Positions 6,483 to 13,649 of a stretch of 32,883 nt of DNA are shown piece by piece. Positions within the stretch are counted from its first letter, which is position 1; each line of letters begins with the position of its first letter. The stretch is taken from assembly GCA_030692375.1 (NCBI GenBank), contig JAUYCD010000171.1, positions 1 through 32,883 on the forward strand, read 5' to 3'. The position numbers and the translations under genes are program-made. A model generated the notes under the pieces. The model made no database searches. It was not told the DNA's origin and saw only the letters and a program-made list of their open reading frames with translations. The DNA comes from Candidatus Latescibacter sp. GTDB taxonomy: Bacteria; Latescibacterota; Latescibacteria; Latescibacterales; Latescibacteraceae.

Positions 6483-7337
6483 GCCTGCTTTGGACGTCCG
6501 CACGCCCCATCTGAAAGTCTGCTTATGACGACCTGGCTTCACCCAAAACACAGCTCCGTTGGCGAGAGTGAATTCGTAATCCCACGGCGCAGTGAGTTTC
6601 GGGCGCGGTAGTATGTCGGCTGGTAGATGCGGCTTAATCGTTGGGTGCTCCGTCCATCCGGGGCCTGTTTCTCGGAACCGGGTCCAGCCGAGCCCGACAT
6701 CAGATAGCTGCCAGAGAGATCCATCGGCTAGCTCGAATATGAGGGGCTTCAAGCCATCGGCCAAAGTAAACTCCCAGACTCGAATCAGGCACTGTCGCCT
6801 GCTCAGCTTCTTCTCCAACTTCCTTACAGATTGCCTGTCGGGAAGAGGCTCTTGGGACTCACCCGCAAGAATCCGTCTCAGACCATCTTGAAGCACCTCC
6901 ACGGTTAGTCCAAGTTCTCGGTACTTGGGCTCAGACCACTCCGAAACATGGGTGTCAAGCTGGTCGAATAGCTCCGTGTAGCCGTCAAGCTCTGAGATTA
7001 GTTGTTGCACGTTCTCAACGCAAAACATAAGGTGCGCGCGCTCGAACCAGAAGTGATGCGCAAGAAAATTCCGCGCCTCTACAGCTTCCTGAAGCTCGGC
7101 ATTTAGTTCGGCTGGAAGCACGCCCTCAAGCTTAGTGGCGACATCGCCGAGAGTCAGGGAGAAAGTCTGGGCCAATTGTTCCTCCACCCTCGGGCGTGTG
7201 ATAAGATCGCGGGACGGTAGTCCTGAACAAGCAAGAATCATGCAAAGCTCTCGGTACAGGCATTCACTTTGGTAGTACGCCAAACCGAACCTCGCGTACA
7301 GTTCGCGGATCAGATCGTCCCCGGGCTGGTTGTTCAT
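6477..7337 (-). CDS. Cassette protein with HEPN-like N-terminal domain and unknown C-terminal domain
   Basis: 286 aa, no family recognised. The first ~150 residues are helical and contain 'EARNFLAHHFWF' (R89, H94), which fits the Rx4H motif of HEPN ribonucleases, with the typical N after R. Residues about 185-286 are probably beta-rich with repeated W/F/G positions ('FTLADGLKPLIFELADGSLW', 'FTLANGAVFWVKPG') and look like two copies of a short module. No signal or membrane segment is seen. As a lone HEPN-like cassette gene it could be a toxin or anti-phage effector (inference). ATG at 7337 is used; an in-frame TTG at 7343 is equally possible, and neither has a strong ribosome-binding site. Its stop codon lies in the attC. 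Confidence 0.8.
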   Translation of the reverse strand: MNNQPGDDLIRELYARFGLAYYQSECLYRELCMILACSGLPSRDLITRPRVEEQLAQTFSLTLGDVATKLEGVLPAELNAELQEAVEARNFLAHHFWFERAHLMFCVENVQQLISELDGYTELFDQLDTHVSEWSEPKYRELGLTVEVLQDGLRRILAGESQEPLPDRQSVRKLEKKLSRRQCLIRVWEFTLADGLKPLIFELADGSLWQLSDVGLGWTRFRETGPGWTEHPTIKPHLPADILPRPKLTAPWDYEFTLANGAVFWVKPGRHKQTFRWGVRTSKAGA

Positions 7338-7364
7338 CGCCAATCTCTATCTTGCCTCTCATAC

Positions 7365-7420
7365 ACCGAACGTAAAAATCAGCCAGAGCGTAAGCGATTG
7401 GCTGAATTGCCTTGTTGGAC
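7365..7420 (-). other. attC site of cassette 1 (56 bp)
   Basis: Read on the minus strand: R'' GTCCAAC (7420-7414), AAGGCAATTCAGCC, a loop of about 15 nt, GGCTGATTTTTAC, R' GTTCGGT (7371-7365). TCAGCC/GGCTGA (plus 7400-7405 and 7379-7384) pair perfectly; a T-T mismatch and further A-T pairs extend the stem. R' departs from GTTRRRY at one position. It lies about 97 bp beyond the stop of the DUF4393 gene. Confidence 0.75.
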
Positions 7421-7516
7421 AACGATTTTTTCCTTTGGCGTTGACCTCTGTCAAGGGATGACCCCACATCCTCACTCTACGAAGCGGGCCACCCGGTCGC
7501 CCTCAATCCTGTTGCA

Positions 7517-8212
7517 TCACTTGTTTGAGTACACATCTATGCTAAAGCCTTCTGGAATGCACGCCTTTGTAAAAAAGTCACCGAAAGCCGTAGATTTAAT
7601 GACTGATGACTCTATGGTACTCGTATCATCCATAATTACTTCTTCGCCATCGCTTACGAGATTGAGTGACTTTAAATGAAGGATATATGCCTCTAAGTGC
7701 TCTGGGTAAGCCAACTGATTAGCGGGAAACTCAGTAAGGTCGAAGTCATTCGATTGATTGTAGTACAGCCAACGAGTTTTGCCCCGAAGTATGTACAAGA
7801 TAAGCGCTTCATCGGGTGTCAACTGTTCAATGATGCCAACAAAACTGGGATGCGCTTCGTTTAATCGTTCCTTGTCAATTGCTCGTTTTAGTAGTTCAAG
7901 GAATAAGACCGTCAGAGGATTACCGTCATCCATGAAAAAAAGAGCACGAAGTACCGGAGCAGCTATTGAAGAGGATGCTTCAGTTTGACTCTCTTCTGGG
8001 ACTTGGCTTCGTACTTGATCGAGCCACCGAGCGAATCTATCCTGCGCAAGAGCAGCAAGCTGAAATGGTGCCGTGAAAAGTCGGAAAGTTTTCAACGCGT
8101 CGGTTGTCATACCACCGACCTGCTTAAGCGGTCCGCTGGCAGCGTCGTTGTAGGCTAACTTCACCAATTGTGAATCTGCAAGTTTTCCAAGTCCTGTCAG
8201 ATCATCAACCAT
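7517..8212 (-). CDS. DUF4393 / Abi-alpha family protein (putative abortive-infection protein)
   Basis: 231 aa. The second half 'NEAHPSFVGIIEQLTPDEALILYIL' is the signature of DUF4393 (Abi-alpha), whose members read 'HPSFVEIIKQLSP.DA.IL'. The upstream helical part 'LVKLAYNDAASGPLKQVGG...FRLFTAPFQLAALAQDRF' also matches the family pattern. These cytoplasmic proteins have been linked to abortive phage infection; the molecular activity is unknown. No signal or clear membrane helix is seen. A GGAGGAG ribosome-binding site precedes the ATG by 8 nt. It is the first cassette of the array, 40 bp from the cassette edge at 8252, with no promoter apparent between, so expression would depend on read-through from upstream. 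Confidence 0.8.
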   Translation of the reverse strand: MVDDLTGLGKLADSQLVKLAYNDAASGPLKQVGGMTTDALKTFRLFTAPFQLAALAQDRFARWLDQVRSQVPEESQTEASSSIAAPVLRALFFMDDGNPLTVLFLELLKRAIDKERLNEAHPSFVGIIEQLTPDEALILYILRGKTRWLYYNQSNDFDLTEFPANQLAYPEHLEAYILHLKSLNLVSDGEEVIMDDTSTIESSVIKSTAFGDFFTKACIPEGFSIDVYSNK

Positions 8213-8438
8213 CGTAAAATCTCCTCCCTATCGTGTTCAAGCCGCTGCCCAACAAATAATTCTGCAGCCCACTTCATAACACCCAATTAAAAATATTTCT
8301 CTCGAATCGCAAGTAAACCGGATATCATCCGATGTTTGTGTATTTTTCTTTGCGAACTTTGCGAACTTTGCGAGACAAGTGTTTCAAAGGTTTCTATCTT
8401 TTCTCCTGTCTCCTGGCTCCTGGCTCCTGACTCCTGAA
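8213..8438. other. Outer edge of the cassette array with core site and repeats
   Basis: The minus-strand core GTTGGGC (8253-8247) fits GTTRRRY and marks where cassette 1 joins the chromosome or a lost attI/attC; no palindromic attC arm is visible on its far side. At 8343-8374 lies a copy of the 'CGCAAAGTTCGCAAAGTTCG' repeat also found at 32581-32612. At about 8400-8436 there is a pyrimidine-rich run of 'CTCCTGGCTCCTGACTCCTG'-like units. Confidence 0.55.
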
Positions 8439-9047
8439 TTACCACTTTTCATAATGGATGTTTGTCGGGTCCCACTTATCCTTGGGTTTTTCCTCGCCGG
8501 TGGGATAGCCGATGGAGATGATGTTGAGCGGCTGGACCTCCGCCGGAAGCCCTAGCACCCGCTTTACATATTTGGTCGGCTCGACGTTAAGCCAAATCCC
8601 GGTCCAGACTGCGCCAAGCCCGATGGCTTCGGCGGCCAGCAGGATATTTTCAGATGCGGCGGAGCAGTCCTGGATCCATACTTCGCTCTTCAGCCCCTTC
8701 CGGGTGTCGCCGCAGACCACGATGGCGGCTTTGGCCCCAGCGAGTACCCTGGTACCCCGGGTGGAAAACGAGAGGGTATCGAGCATGGCGCGCCCGGTCA
8801 CCACGACGAACGCCCAGGGACGTTTATCTGCGGCGGTGGGGCTGGCCATCCCGGCGCGGAGAAGGATTTCAAGCTGGTCTTTGGTCACCGGCTTGTCCAG
8901 GTACTTCCGCACGCTTTTCCGGCTGTGAATGACAGTCAATGCATCCGGAATTTTTGTTTTTTCCTGGGAGAATACTGTGAGTGGGAAAGCCGAAAACACG
9001 AAAGAAACAAGGACAAGAGAAAGGAATACTGCGCGCACCGCTTTCAT
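8439..9047 (-). CDS. Exported nitroreductase-family flavoprotein (paralog 2)
   Basis: 202 aa. A Sec signal peptide (MKAVRAVFLSLVLVSFVFSA...VFSQ) precedes a nitroreductase core with 'SRKSVRKYLDKPVTKDQ', 'ASPTAADKRPWAFVVV', 'WIQDCSAASENILLAAEAIG' and 'IISIGYPTGEEKPKDKWDP'. It is collinear with, and very similar to, the paralog at 4834-5433; differences concentrate in the signal peptide and the middle loop ('RGTRVLAG' versus 'PYTKHIAQ'). ATG at 9047 has GGAGG upstream; the longer in-frame start at 9071 would put charged residues before the signal peptide. Function is inferred to be NAD(P)H/FMN-dependent reduction in the envelope; cofactor loading outside the cytoplasm is unexplained. Confidence 0.88.
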   Translation of the reverse strand: MKAVRAVFLSLVLVSFVFSAFPLTVFSQEKTKIPDALTVIHSRKSVRKYLDKPVTKDQLEILLRAGMASPTAADKRPWAFVVVTGRAMLDTLSFSTRGTRVLAGAKAAIVVCGDTRKGLKSEVWIQDCSAASENILLAAEAIGLGAVWTGIWLNVEPTKYVKRVLGLPAEVQPLNIISIGYPTGEEKPKDKWDPTNIHYEKW

Positions 9048-9524
9048 GGCTGCCTCCAGGGATAAAACCACTTTAATTTCTGAAGCGAGGGAATATTTAC
9101 CAAGAATATGCAGAAGCGGCGCTTATTAGTCAAATAAAATCATCATTTGAAAATATGCATGAGAGCCATCATTTTCACTTCTCAAATCCCTGCATTCTTT
9201 ATATCTTAATCAACGCCGGGTTCATCGGATAATACTTCTCTTTGACCCGATATATTTTTTTGTTGCTTATCGAGTTAACTCAGTTTGTTGAATAATACGA
9301 GTAAATAAAAGGCCTCACCCCCTGGCCCCCTCTACAACAAGTTAGAGAGGGAGAAACCCATCAGCAATTTTCTAAGGCATTGTTTATAAAGCACATCTGG
9401 GTCTTCCCCTCTATTGCGTGCAAGAGAGGGGATTATGGGGTGAGTTAAAAGCGGTAAAAATTTATATCAGCTTGCTGTCTAACCTTGATAAGCGATTTTT
9501 TCTTTCCTGTGAAAGGACACCTTC
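9048..9524. other. Intergenic region with a palindromic repeat element
   Basis: No gene is seen in these 477 bases between divergently oriented genes, so promoters for both sides should lie here; none is clear enough to mark. The notable content is the repeat at 9314-9444. Confidence 0.4.
9314..9444. repeat. Palindromic intergenic element with CTCACCCC...GGGGTGAG ends (copy 1)
   Basis: Terminal CTCACCCC (9314-9321) and GGGGTGAG (9437-9444) are inverted. Inside are hairpins such as CCCCTCT (9406-9412) with AGAGGGG (9425-9431). A related element with the same ends is at 15574-15674. It is non-coding and MITE-like in form, with no transposase nearby. Confidence 0.6.
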
Positions 9525-10523
9525 ATGAGCCGTTATATCGCCATTGGGCTTTTTGTTGCGGCAATTCTGGTCGCGCTGCTCGTGGTAAACCGCAGTTCCA
9601 GAAAGGAAATCCAGCCGATCACAATCGGATTCATGGTGAAATTCCCCGAGGAACCCTGGTTCCAGAAAGAAATCAAAGGGGCCCGGAAATGCGCCGAAAA
9701 GTATGGATTCAAAGTTGTGGATATAGGGGCGAGGGACGGCGACCAGGTCCTGGCCGGTATCGATAATCTGGCCGCCCAGGGCGCGAAGGGATTTGTTATC
9801 TGCGCCCCGGATGTACGGCTCGGCCCGGCGATCATGGCCAAAGCGGAATCATACAAGATGAAGGTATTCACTGTGGACGACCAGTTTGTAGGCGCTGACG
9901 GCAAATTCATGAATGTACCCTATGTGGGCATGGCGGCGCGTGATATCGGGCGGAGCATCGGGCGGCATCTTTTTGATGAGATGAAAAAGCGCGGGTGGAA
10001 GGTTGAAGAAACCGGCGCCTGCGTGGTCACCTACGATCAACTGGACACGGTTCGGGAACGCACGGAAGGCGGAACCGAGGCCCTTACCCAGGCCGGATTT
10101 CCGCCATCTCAGATATATCGCGCCCCGGAGAGCATCACCGATCAGCCGGGCGCTTTCGCTGCGGCAAATATCATTATTACCCAGCATCCGAATGTAAAAA
10201 GATGGCTGGTCTACTCGGTGAACGACGAGGCGGTGCTCGGTTCGGTGCGGGCGCTGGAAAATCACGGATTCAACGCCGATTCCATCATCGGTATCGGCAT
10301 CGGCGGCGCCACCTCCCTCCCGGAGCTGGAAAAGAAGGAGCCTACAGGATTCATCGGCACCTGTTTTGTCGACTGCGTCGGGGAAGGGTATAAAACCACC
10401 GAATATCTTTACAAGTGGATTAAAGATGGTGTTACGCCCCCTATGGACACCCGGTCTGCCGGAACGATTGTTACACGGGAAACTTTCAGAAAGGTCATGA
10501 CCGATGCGGGGTTTTTGGAATAG
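9525..10523 (+). CDS. araF: Sugar ABC transporter substrate-binding protein, AraF-like (L-arabinose)
   Basis: 332 aa. The mature part aligns by eye along its whole length with E. coli AraF: 'ITIGFMVKFPEEPWFQKEIKGA', 'LAAQGAKGFVICAPDVRLGPAI', 'MKVFTVDDQF', 'QHPNVKRWLVYSVNDEAVLGSVRA' and 'IIGIGIGG' all match. It is a type I periplasmic binding protein that would capture arabinose or a related pentose for the AraG-AraH importer. The N-terminus (SRYIAIGLFVAAILVALLVVNRSS) is a long hydrophobic stretch without a lipobox or obvious cleavage site, so it may stay membrane-anchored. AAAGGA precedes the ATG. It is first in araF-araG-araH; substrate is inferred from similarity only. Confidence 0.9.
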   Translation: MSRYIAIGLFVAAILVALLVVNRSSRKEIQPITIGFMVKFPEEPWFQKEIKGARKCAEKYGFKVVDIGARDGDQVLAGIDNLAAQGAKGFVICAPDVRLGPAIMAKAESYKMKVFTVDDQFVGADGKFMNVPYVGMAARDIGRSIGRHLFDEMKKRGWKVEETGACVVTYDQLDTVRERTEGGTEALTQAGFPPSQIYRAPESITDQPGAFAAANIIITQHPNVKRWLVYSVNDEAVLGSVRALENHGFNADSIIGIGIGGATSLPELEKKEPTGFIGTCFVDCVGEGYKTTEYLYKWIKDGVTPPMDTRSAGTIVTRETFRKVMTDAGFLE

Positions 10524-10636
10524 CGGGCACTTCGACAAGCTCAGTGCCCTGCAGTTCAGTGCCCTGCAACTCAGTGCCCTGCAGCTCAGTGCCCTGCAGC
10601 TCAGTGCCCGCTGGCTGAGCCTGTCGAAGCCAGCGA
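10524..10636. repeat. Inverted and expanded copy of the palindromic repeat, with a 15-bp tandem array
   Basis: It starts right after the araF stop: 'GGCACTTCGACAAGCTCAGT' at one end and 'TGAGCCTGTCGAAGCCAGCG' at the other match the inverted inner element at 4687-4734. Between them the 15-bp unit CTCAGTGCCCTGCAG is repeated four times (10540-10599) plus a partial fifth. Copy 1 at 4.7 kb has a single unit equivalent, so the array arose by local expansion. Confidence 0.75.
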
Positions 10637-10698
10637 GTTTGTAATGAGATTCTGCCCATTTTTTGAGGCTTTACTAGAGAGTTAGGAGGTCTTGGACT

Positions 10699-12189
10699 TT
10701 GCCAGACAACTATCTTTATTTCGATTCCATCACCAAGACCTTTCCCGGGGTAAGAGCGCTGGACAATGTCTCCTTCGGAGTGCTTGAGGGATCCGTCCAT
10801 GCGCTCCTGGGCGAGAACGGCGCCGGGAAATCCACCCTCCTGAAAATCCTCTCAGGTGTGTATACTCCCGATTCCGGCAAAATCCTTCTTAACAACAGGC
10901 CCCGCATCTTCTCTTCCACCAGCGAAGCCATCCGCTCCGGCATCGCCGTGATATACCAGGAGCTGCACCTGGTGCCGGAAATGACTGTGGCGGAAAACAT
11001 CCTCCTCGGACACATGCCGAACCGCTACGGTGTGGTTAATCGGAATAAGATGCGCGAGGACGCCCGCCGTGAGCTGGCTGTTCTGGAAGAGGAGGTAGCC
11101 CCTTCCACGAAGGTGAGCGCACTCCCCATCGCCCAGCGACAGATGGTGGAAATTGCCAAAGCCCTCATCCGTGACGCCACAGTGATTGCTTTTGACGAGC
11201 CGACCAGCTCTCTTACCGACCGTGAGGTCACAAAGCTCTTCTCGGTCATACGGGAGCTCAAGAAGAGCGGCAAGGTAATCATATATGTTTCTCACCGCCT
11301 GAAAGAGATATTCGAGATTTGCGACTCGGTAACCATATTCCGTGACGGCAGGGTGGTGGAAACCCTTGAAGACATGTCCACCATCGATCAGGATTTCCTG
11401 GTGAACCGTATGGTGGGAAGGTCCATACGGGATATTTACCAGTACAATCCTCGTCCACTCAGCGGTTCGGCAATCAAGGTGGAAGGGCTCCTGGGCCATG
11501 GTCTCTCCGAACCTGCGAACTTTGAGATTGCGCAGGGAGAAATCGTGGGCGTCTTCGGTCTGGTGGGCGCCGGAAGGACGGAGCTTTTGAAGCTCGTGTA
11601 CGGGGCTGCAAAACGGGAAGCGGGAAAAATCAGCATCCACAGCCGCGAGGTGAACATCGATGATCCTTCAGCAGCAATCACAAACGGCGTTGCGTTCTGC
11701 CCGGAAGACCGCAAGAAAGAGGGAATCGTCCCCATACGTTCCGTTCACGAAAATATCAACCTCAGCGTGCGAAAGTCTTTCGCCCGGCTGGGGATGATTA
11801 ATGAAAAGAGAGAGCGGGAGAACGCCGATCTCTTTGTCAGAAAGCTGGGAATCAAGACTCCCTCTCTGGCCAAACCGATCATGGATCTCTCCGGCGGCAA
11901 CCAGCAGAAGGTGATCCTTGCCCGCGCGCTTTCGGGGAAAGTACGGGTCATGCTCCTCGACGAGCCTACCCGTGGGATCGATGTGGGCGCCAAAAGCGAG
12001 ATCTACGGGGTTATCGAACGGCTGGCTTCGGAAGGGATCGGGATAGTTGTGGTTTCCAGCGAGCTCCCGGAAGTGATGGGCATCTCCGACCGTATCCTGG
12101 TGATGCGCCAGGGAAAGATCGTCGCTTCGATCCCCCGTGAGGAGGCCACCGAGGAGAAGCTCTTGAAACTTGCCCTGCCGCAGGTGTAA
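10699..12189 (+). CDS. araG: Sugar ABC transporter ATP-binding protein, AraG-like (two ATPase domains)
   Basis: 496 aa, the usual size of tandem sugar ATPases (AraG/RbsA/MglA). Domain 1 has Walker A GENGAGKST (residues 38-46) and Walker B with 'VIAFDEPTSSLTDREV'; its signature is degenerate ('PIAQRQMVEIAKAL'), as usual. Domain 2 has the typical modified Walker A 'GLVGAGRTELLKLVYG', signature LSGGNQQ (about 397-403) and 'VMLLDEPTRGIDVGAKSEI'. It powers sugar import from the cytoplasmic face. The start is TTG at 10699, supported by AGGAGGT eight bases upstream. It is separated from araF by the repeat at 10524-10636. Confidence 0.93.
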   Translation: MPDNYLYFDSITKTFPGVRALDNVSFGVLEGSVHALLGENGAGKSTLLKILSGVYTPDSGKILLNNRPRIFSSTSEAIRSGIAVIYQELHLVPEMTVAENILLGHMPNRYGVVNRNKMREDARRELAVLEEEVAPSTKVSALPIAQRQMVEIAKALIRDATVIAFDEPTSSLTDREVTKLFSVIRELKKSGKVIIYVSHRLKEIFEICDSVTIFRDGRVVETLEDMSTIDQDFLVNRMVGRSIRDIYQYNPRPLSGSAIKVEGLLGHGLSEPANFEIAQGEIVGVFGLVGAGRTELLKLVYGAAKREAGKISIHSREVNIDDPSAAITNGVAFCPEDRKKEGIVPIRSVHENINLSVRKSFARLGMINEKRERENADLFVRKLGIKTPSLAKPIMDLSGGNQQKVILARALSGKVRVMLLDEPTRGIDVGAKSEIYGVIERLASEGIGIVVVSSELPEVMGISDRILVMRQGKIVASIPREEATEEKLLKLALPQV

Positions 12190-12444
12190 AAAAAAGTGGC
12201 AAAGTGACAAAGTGACAAAGGCACAAAGGGGAAAGACGAGATTGAAGGATAAATAAAACAAGGAAGACAGAAGTCAAAGACAGAATAAGAGCAATACACT
12301 TCGGACTTTGTACTGCCTTTCATCATCTTTTTTTCATTTACATCATGCGAATCAGTGGTTCAGACAATCATTTATTTATCCTTTATCCTTGTCTTTATTC
12401 TGACTTCTGTCTTCTGTATTCTGTTTTTATTAAAGCGAGGTTGA
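12190..12444. other. araG-araH gap with simple and inverted repeats
   Basis: It contains heptamer-like GTGACAAA runs (about 12200-12232) and imperfect inverted segments rich in 'ACAGAAGTC' and 'AAGGATAAATAAA' (about 12244-12287 and 12369-12423). The 12341-12369 segment recurs inverted at 13468-13493 and direct at 13551-13572. No gene is seen. Confidence 0.5.
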
Positions 12445-13416
12445 GTGGTGAATGATCAAGCTGCAGCTCCGAGTCCGAAAACCATCCTGAAAGGTTTGTG
12501 GGATAACGCCAGCATTCTGGTGATATTCGTCCTGCTGTTCGCTTTCCTTTCGCTGTTCGTACCATATTTCTTCTCCTGGCAGAACATGATCGGCCTGGCT
12601 CTCTCGGTTTCCACAGTGGGAATCATCGCCTGTACCATGCTGTTCTGTCTGGCATCGGGCGACTTTGATATTTCTGTGGAAGCGATTGTGGCGTTCTCCG
12701 GTGTTCTGGCCGCAGTGATGATCAATGTCACCGGCAGCGTGATGTTCGGTATTCTGGCGGCGCTTCTGGCGGCTGGCGCGGCAGGGGCGTTCAACGGCGT
12801 GGTTATCGCCAAGCTGGGAATCAACGCGCTCATCACCACTCTGGCGACCATGCAGATCATGCGCGGACTCGGATTCATCGTATCCAACGGCACCGCAGTC
12901 GGAATAAAGGAACCCGGGTTTTTCGTTCTGGGCAACGGCAGCTTCCTTGGCATACCCAATCCGGTATGGATCACCATCGTCTGTTTTGCCGTCTTCGGAT
13001 TCCTGCTCAACCGTACCACCTTCGGGCGCAATACCCTCGCCATCGGCGGAAACAAGGAAGCCGCCCGCCTGGCCGGTATACGGGTCGACCGGATCAAGAT
13101 TCTCATTTTCACCCTGCAAGGGTTTATGGCCGGTCTGGCAGGAATAGTGCTCGCTTCACGTATGACCAGCGGGCAGCCCAACACCTCGGTGGGGCTTTCC
13201 CTCGATGTCATCGCTGCCTGTGTTCTCGGCGGAGTGTCACTCACCGGCGGCATCGGAACCATCATGGGCACCATCGTGGGGGTGTTGATCATGGGAACAG
13301 TACAGAACGCCATGAACCTCATGAACATCCCCACCTTTTACCAGTATGTCGCGCGGGGAGTCATACTGCTTCTCGCGGTGCTGTTCGACCAGATGCGGCA
13401 GCGCAGGGCTGTGTAA
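12445..13416 (+). CDS. araH: Sugar ABC transporter permease, AraH-like
   Basis: About 323 aa with eight to ten predicted membrane segments. It has the BPD_transp_2 family pattern 'NMIGLALSVSTVGIIACTMLFCLASGDFDISVEAIVAFSG', 'GVVIAKLGINALITTLATMQIMRGLGFIVSNG', 'GGNKEAARLAGIRV' (the ATPase-contact loop) and 'VIAACVLGGVSLTGGIGTIMGT'. It forms the membrane channel for the AraF/AraG importer. There are two adjacent GTG codons (12445 and 12448); GCGAGG (12435-12440) spaces better with 12448, so the true start may be one codon later. Confidence 0.93.
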   Translation: MVNDQAAAPSPKTILKGLWDNASILVIFVLLFAFLSLFVPYFFSWQNMIGLALSVSTVGIIACTMLFCLASGDFDISVEAIVAFSGVLAAVMINVTGSVMFGILAALLAAGAAGAFNGVVIAKLGINALITTLATMQIMRGLGFIVSNGTAVGIKEPGFFVLGNGSFLGIPNPVWITIVCFAVFGFLLNRTTFGRNTLAIGGNKEAARLAGIRVDRIKILIFTLQGFMAGLAGIVLASRMTSGQPNTSVGLSLDVIAACVLGGVSLTGGIGTIMGTIVGVLIMGTVQNAMNLMNIPTFYQYVARGVILLLAVLFDQMRQRRAV

Positions 13417-13649
13417 AGAAAAAAACTCTCGCAAAGTTCGCAAATACAGAAGGCAGAAGCGAAAAGATGTCTGAACCACTGATGCGCATGATGGAAATGA
13501 TAAAAGATGATAAGAAGATTGTTTCATCATATGCATCAGTTTTTATCACACGAATCAGTGATTCAGACAATCTTTTTCCCTTTCCCACTCGCCTCGAATT
13601 CTCTTACCCCATTCGACCGGCAACAGCACTAGTAGAGGAGAATATCCGG
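13417..13649. repeat. Palindromic repeat region before the LTD gene
   Basis: 'CTCGCAAAGTTCGCAAA' lies at 13428-13444. At 13468-13493 is a near-exact inverted copy of 12341-12366, with one mismatch, and at 13551-13572 a direct copy ('CGAATCAGTGATTCAGACAA'). The two arms face each other across about 57 bp, so this stretch can fold as a large stem-loop. No coding sequence is seen. Confidence 0.6.

Larger units (their letters stand above)
5787..8253 (-). mobile_element. Integron gene-cassette array (CALIN-like, three attC sites, no integrase in window)
   Basis: Three minus-strand genes alternate with three attC-like palindromes in the same orientation. Using the integrase cut G^TTRRRY, the cassettes are 7371-8252 (DUF4393), 6417-7370 (HEPN-like) and 5793-6416 (AT-rich gene): 882, 954 and 624 bp. 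Each carries one gene that starts 19-40 bp after the cassette edge and ends within or close to its attC, the classic cassette layout. For the first cassette, the leading TTGGGC matches its own attC R'' (GTCCAAC) apart from one wobble, as expected for a once-circular cassette. No intI gene lies within the window, so it is CALIN-like or the distal end of an integron. Composition differs from cassette to cassette. Confidence 0.8.

Noticed and set aside
10540-10609. CRISPR array
   Set aside because: The 15-bp units are directly adjacent with no unique spacers, and no cas gene is present; it is a simple tandem repeat.
12966-13649. N-terminal extension of the LTD protein frame overlapping araH
   Set aside because: The open frame runs on upstream, but 450 bp overlap the clear araH gene in another frame. 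The GTG at 13650 has a ribosome-binding site and leads into a signal peptide.
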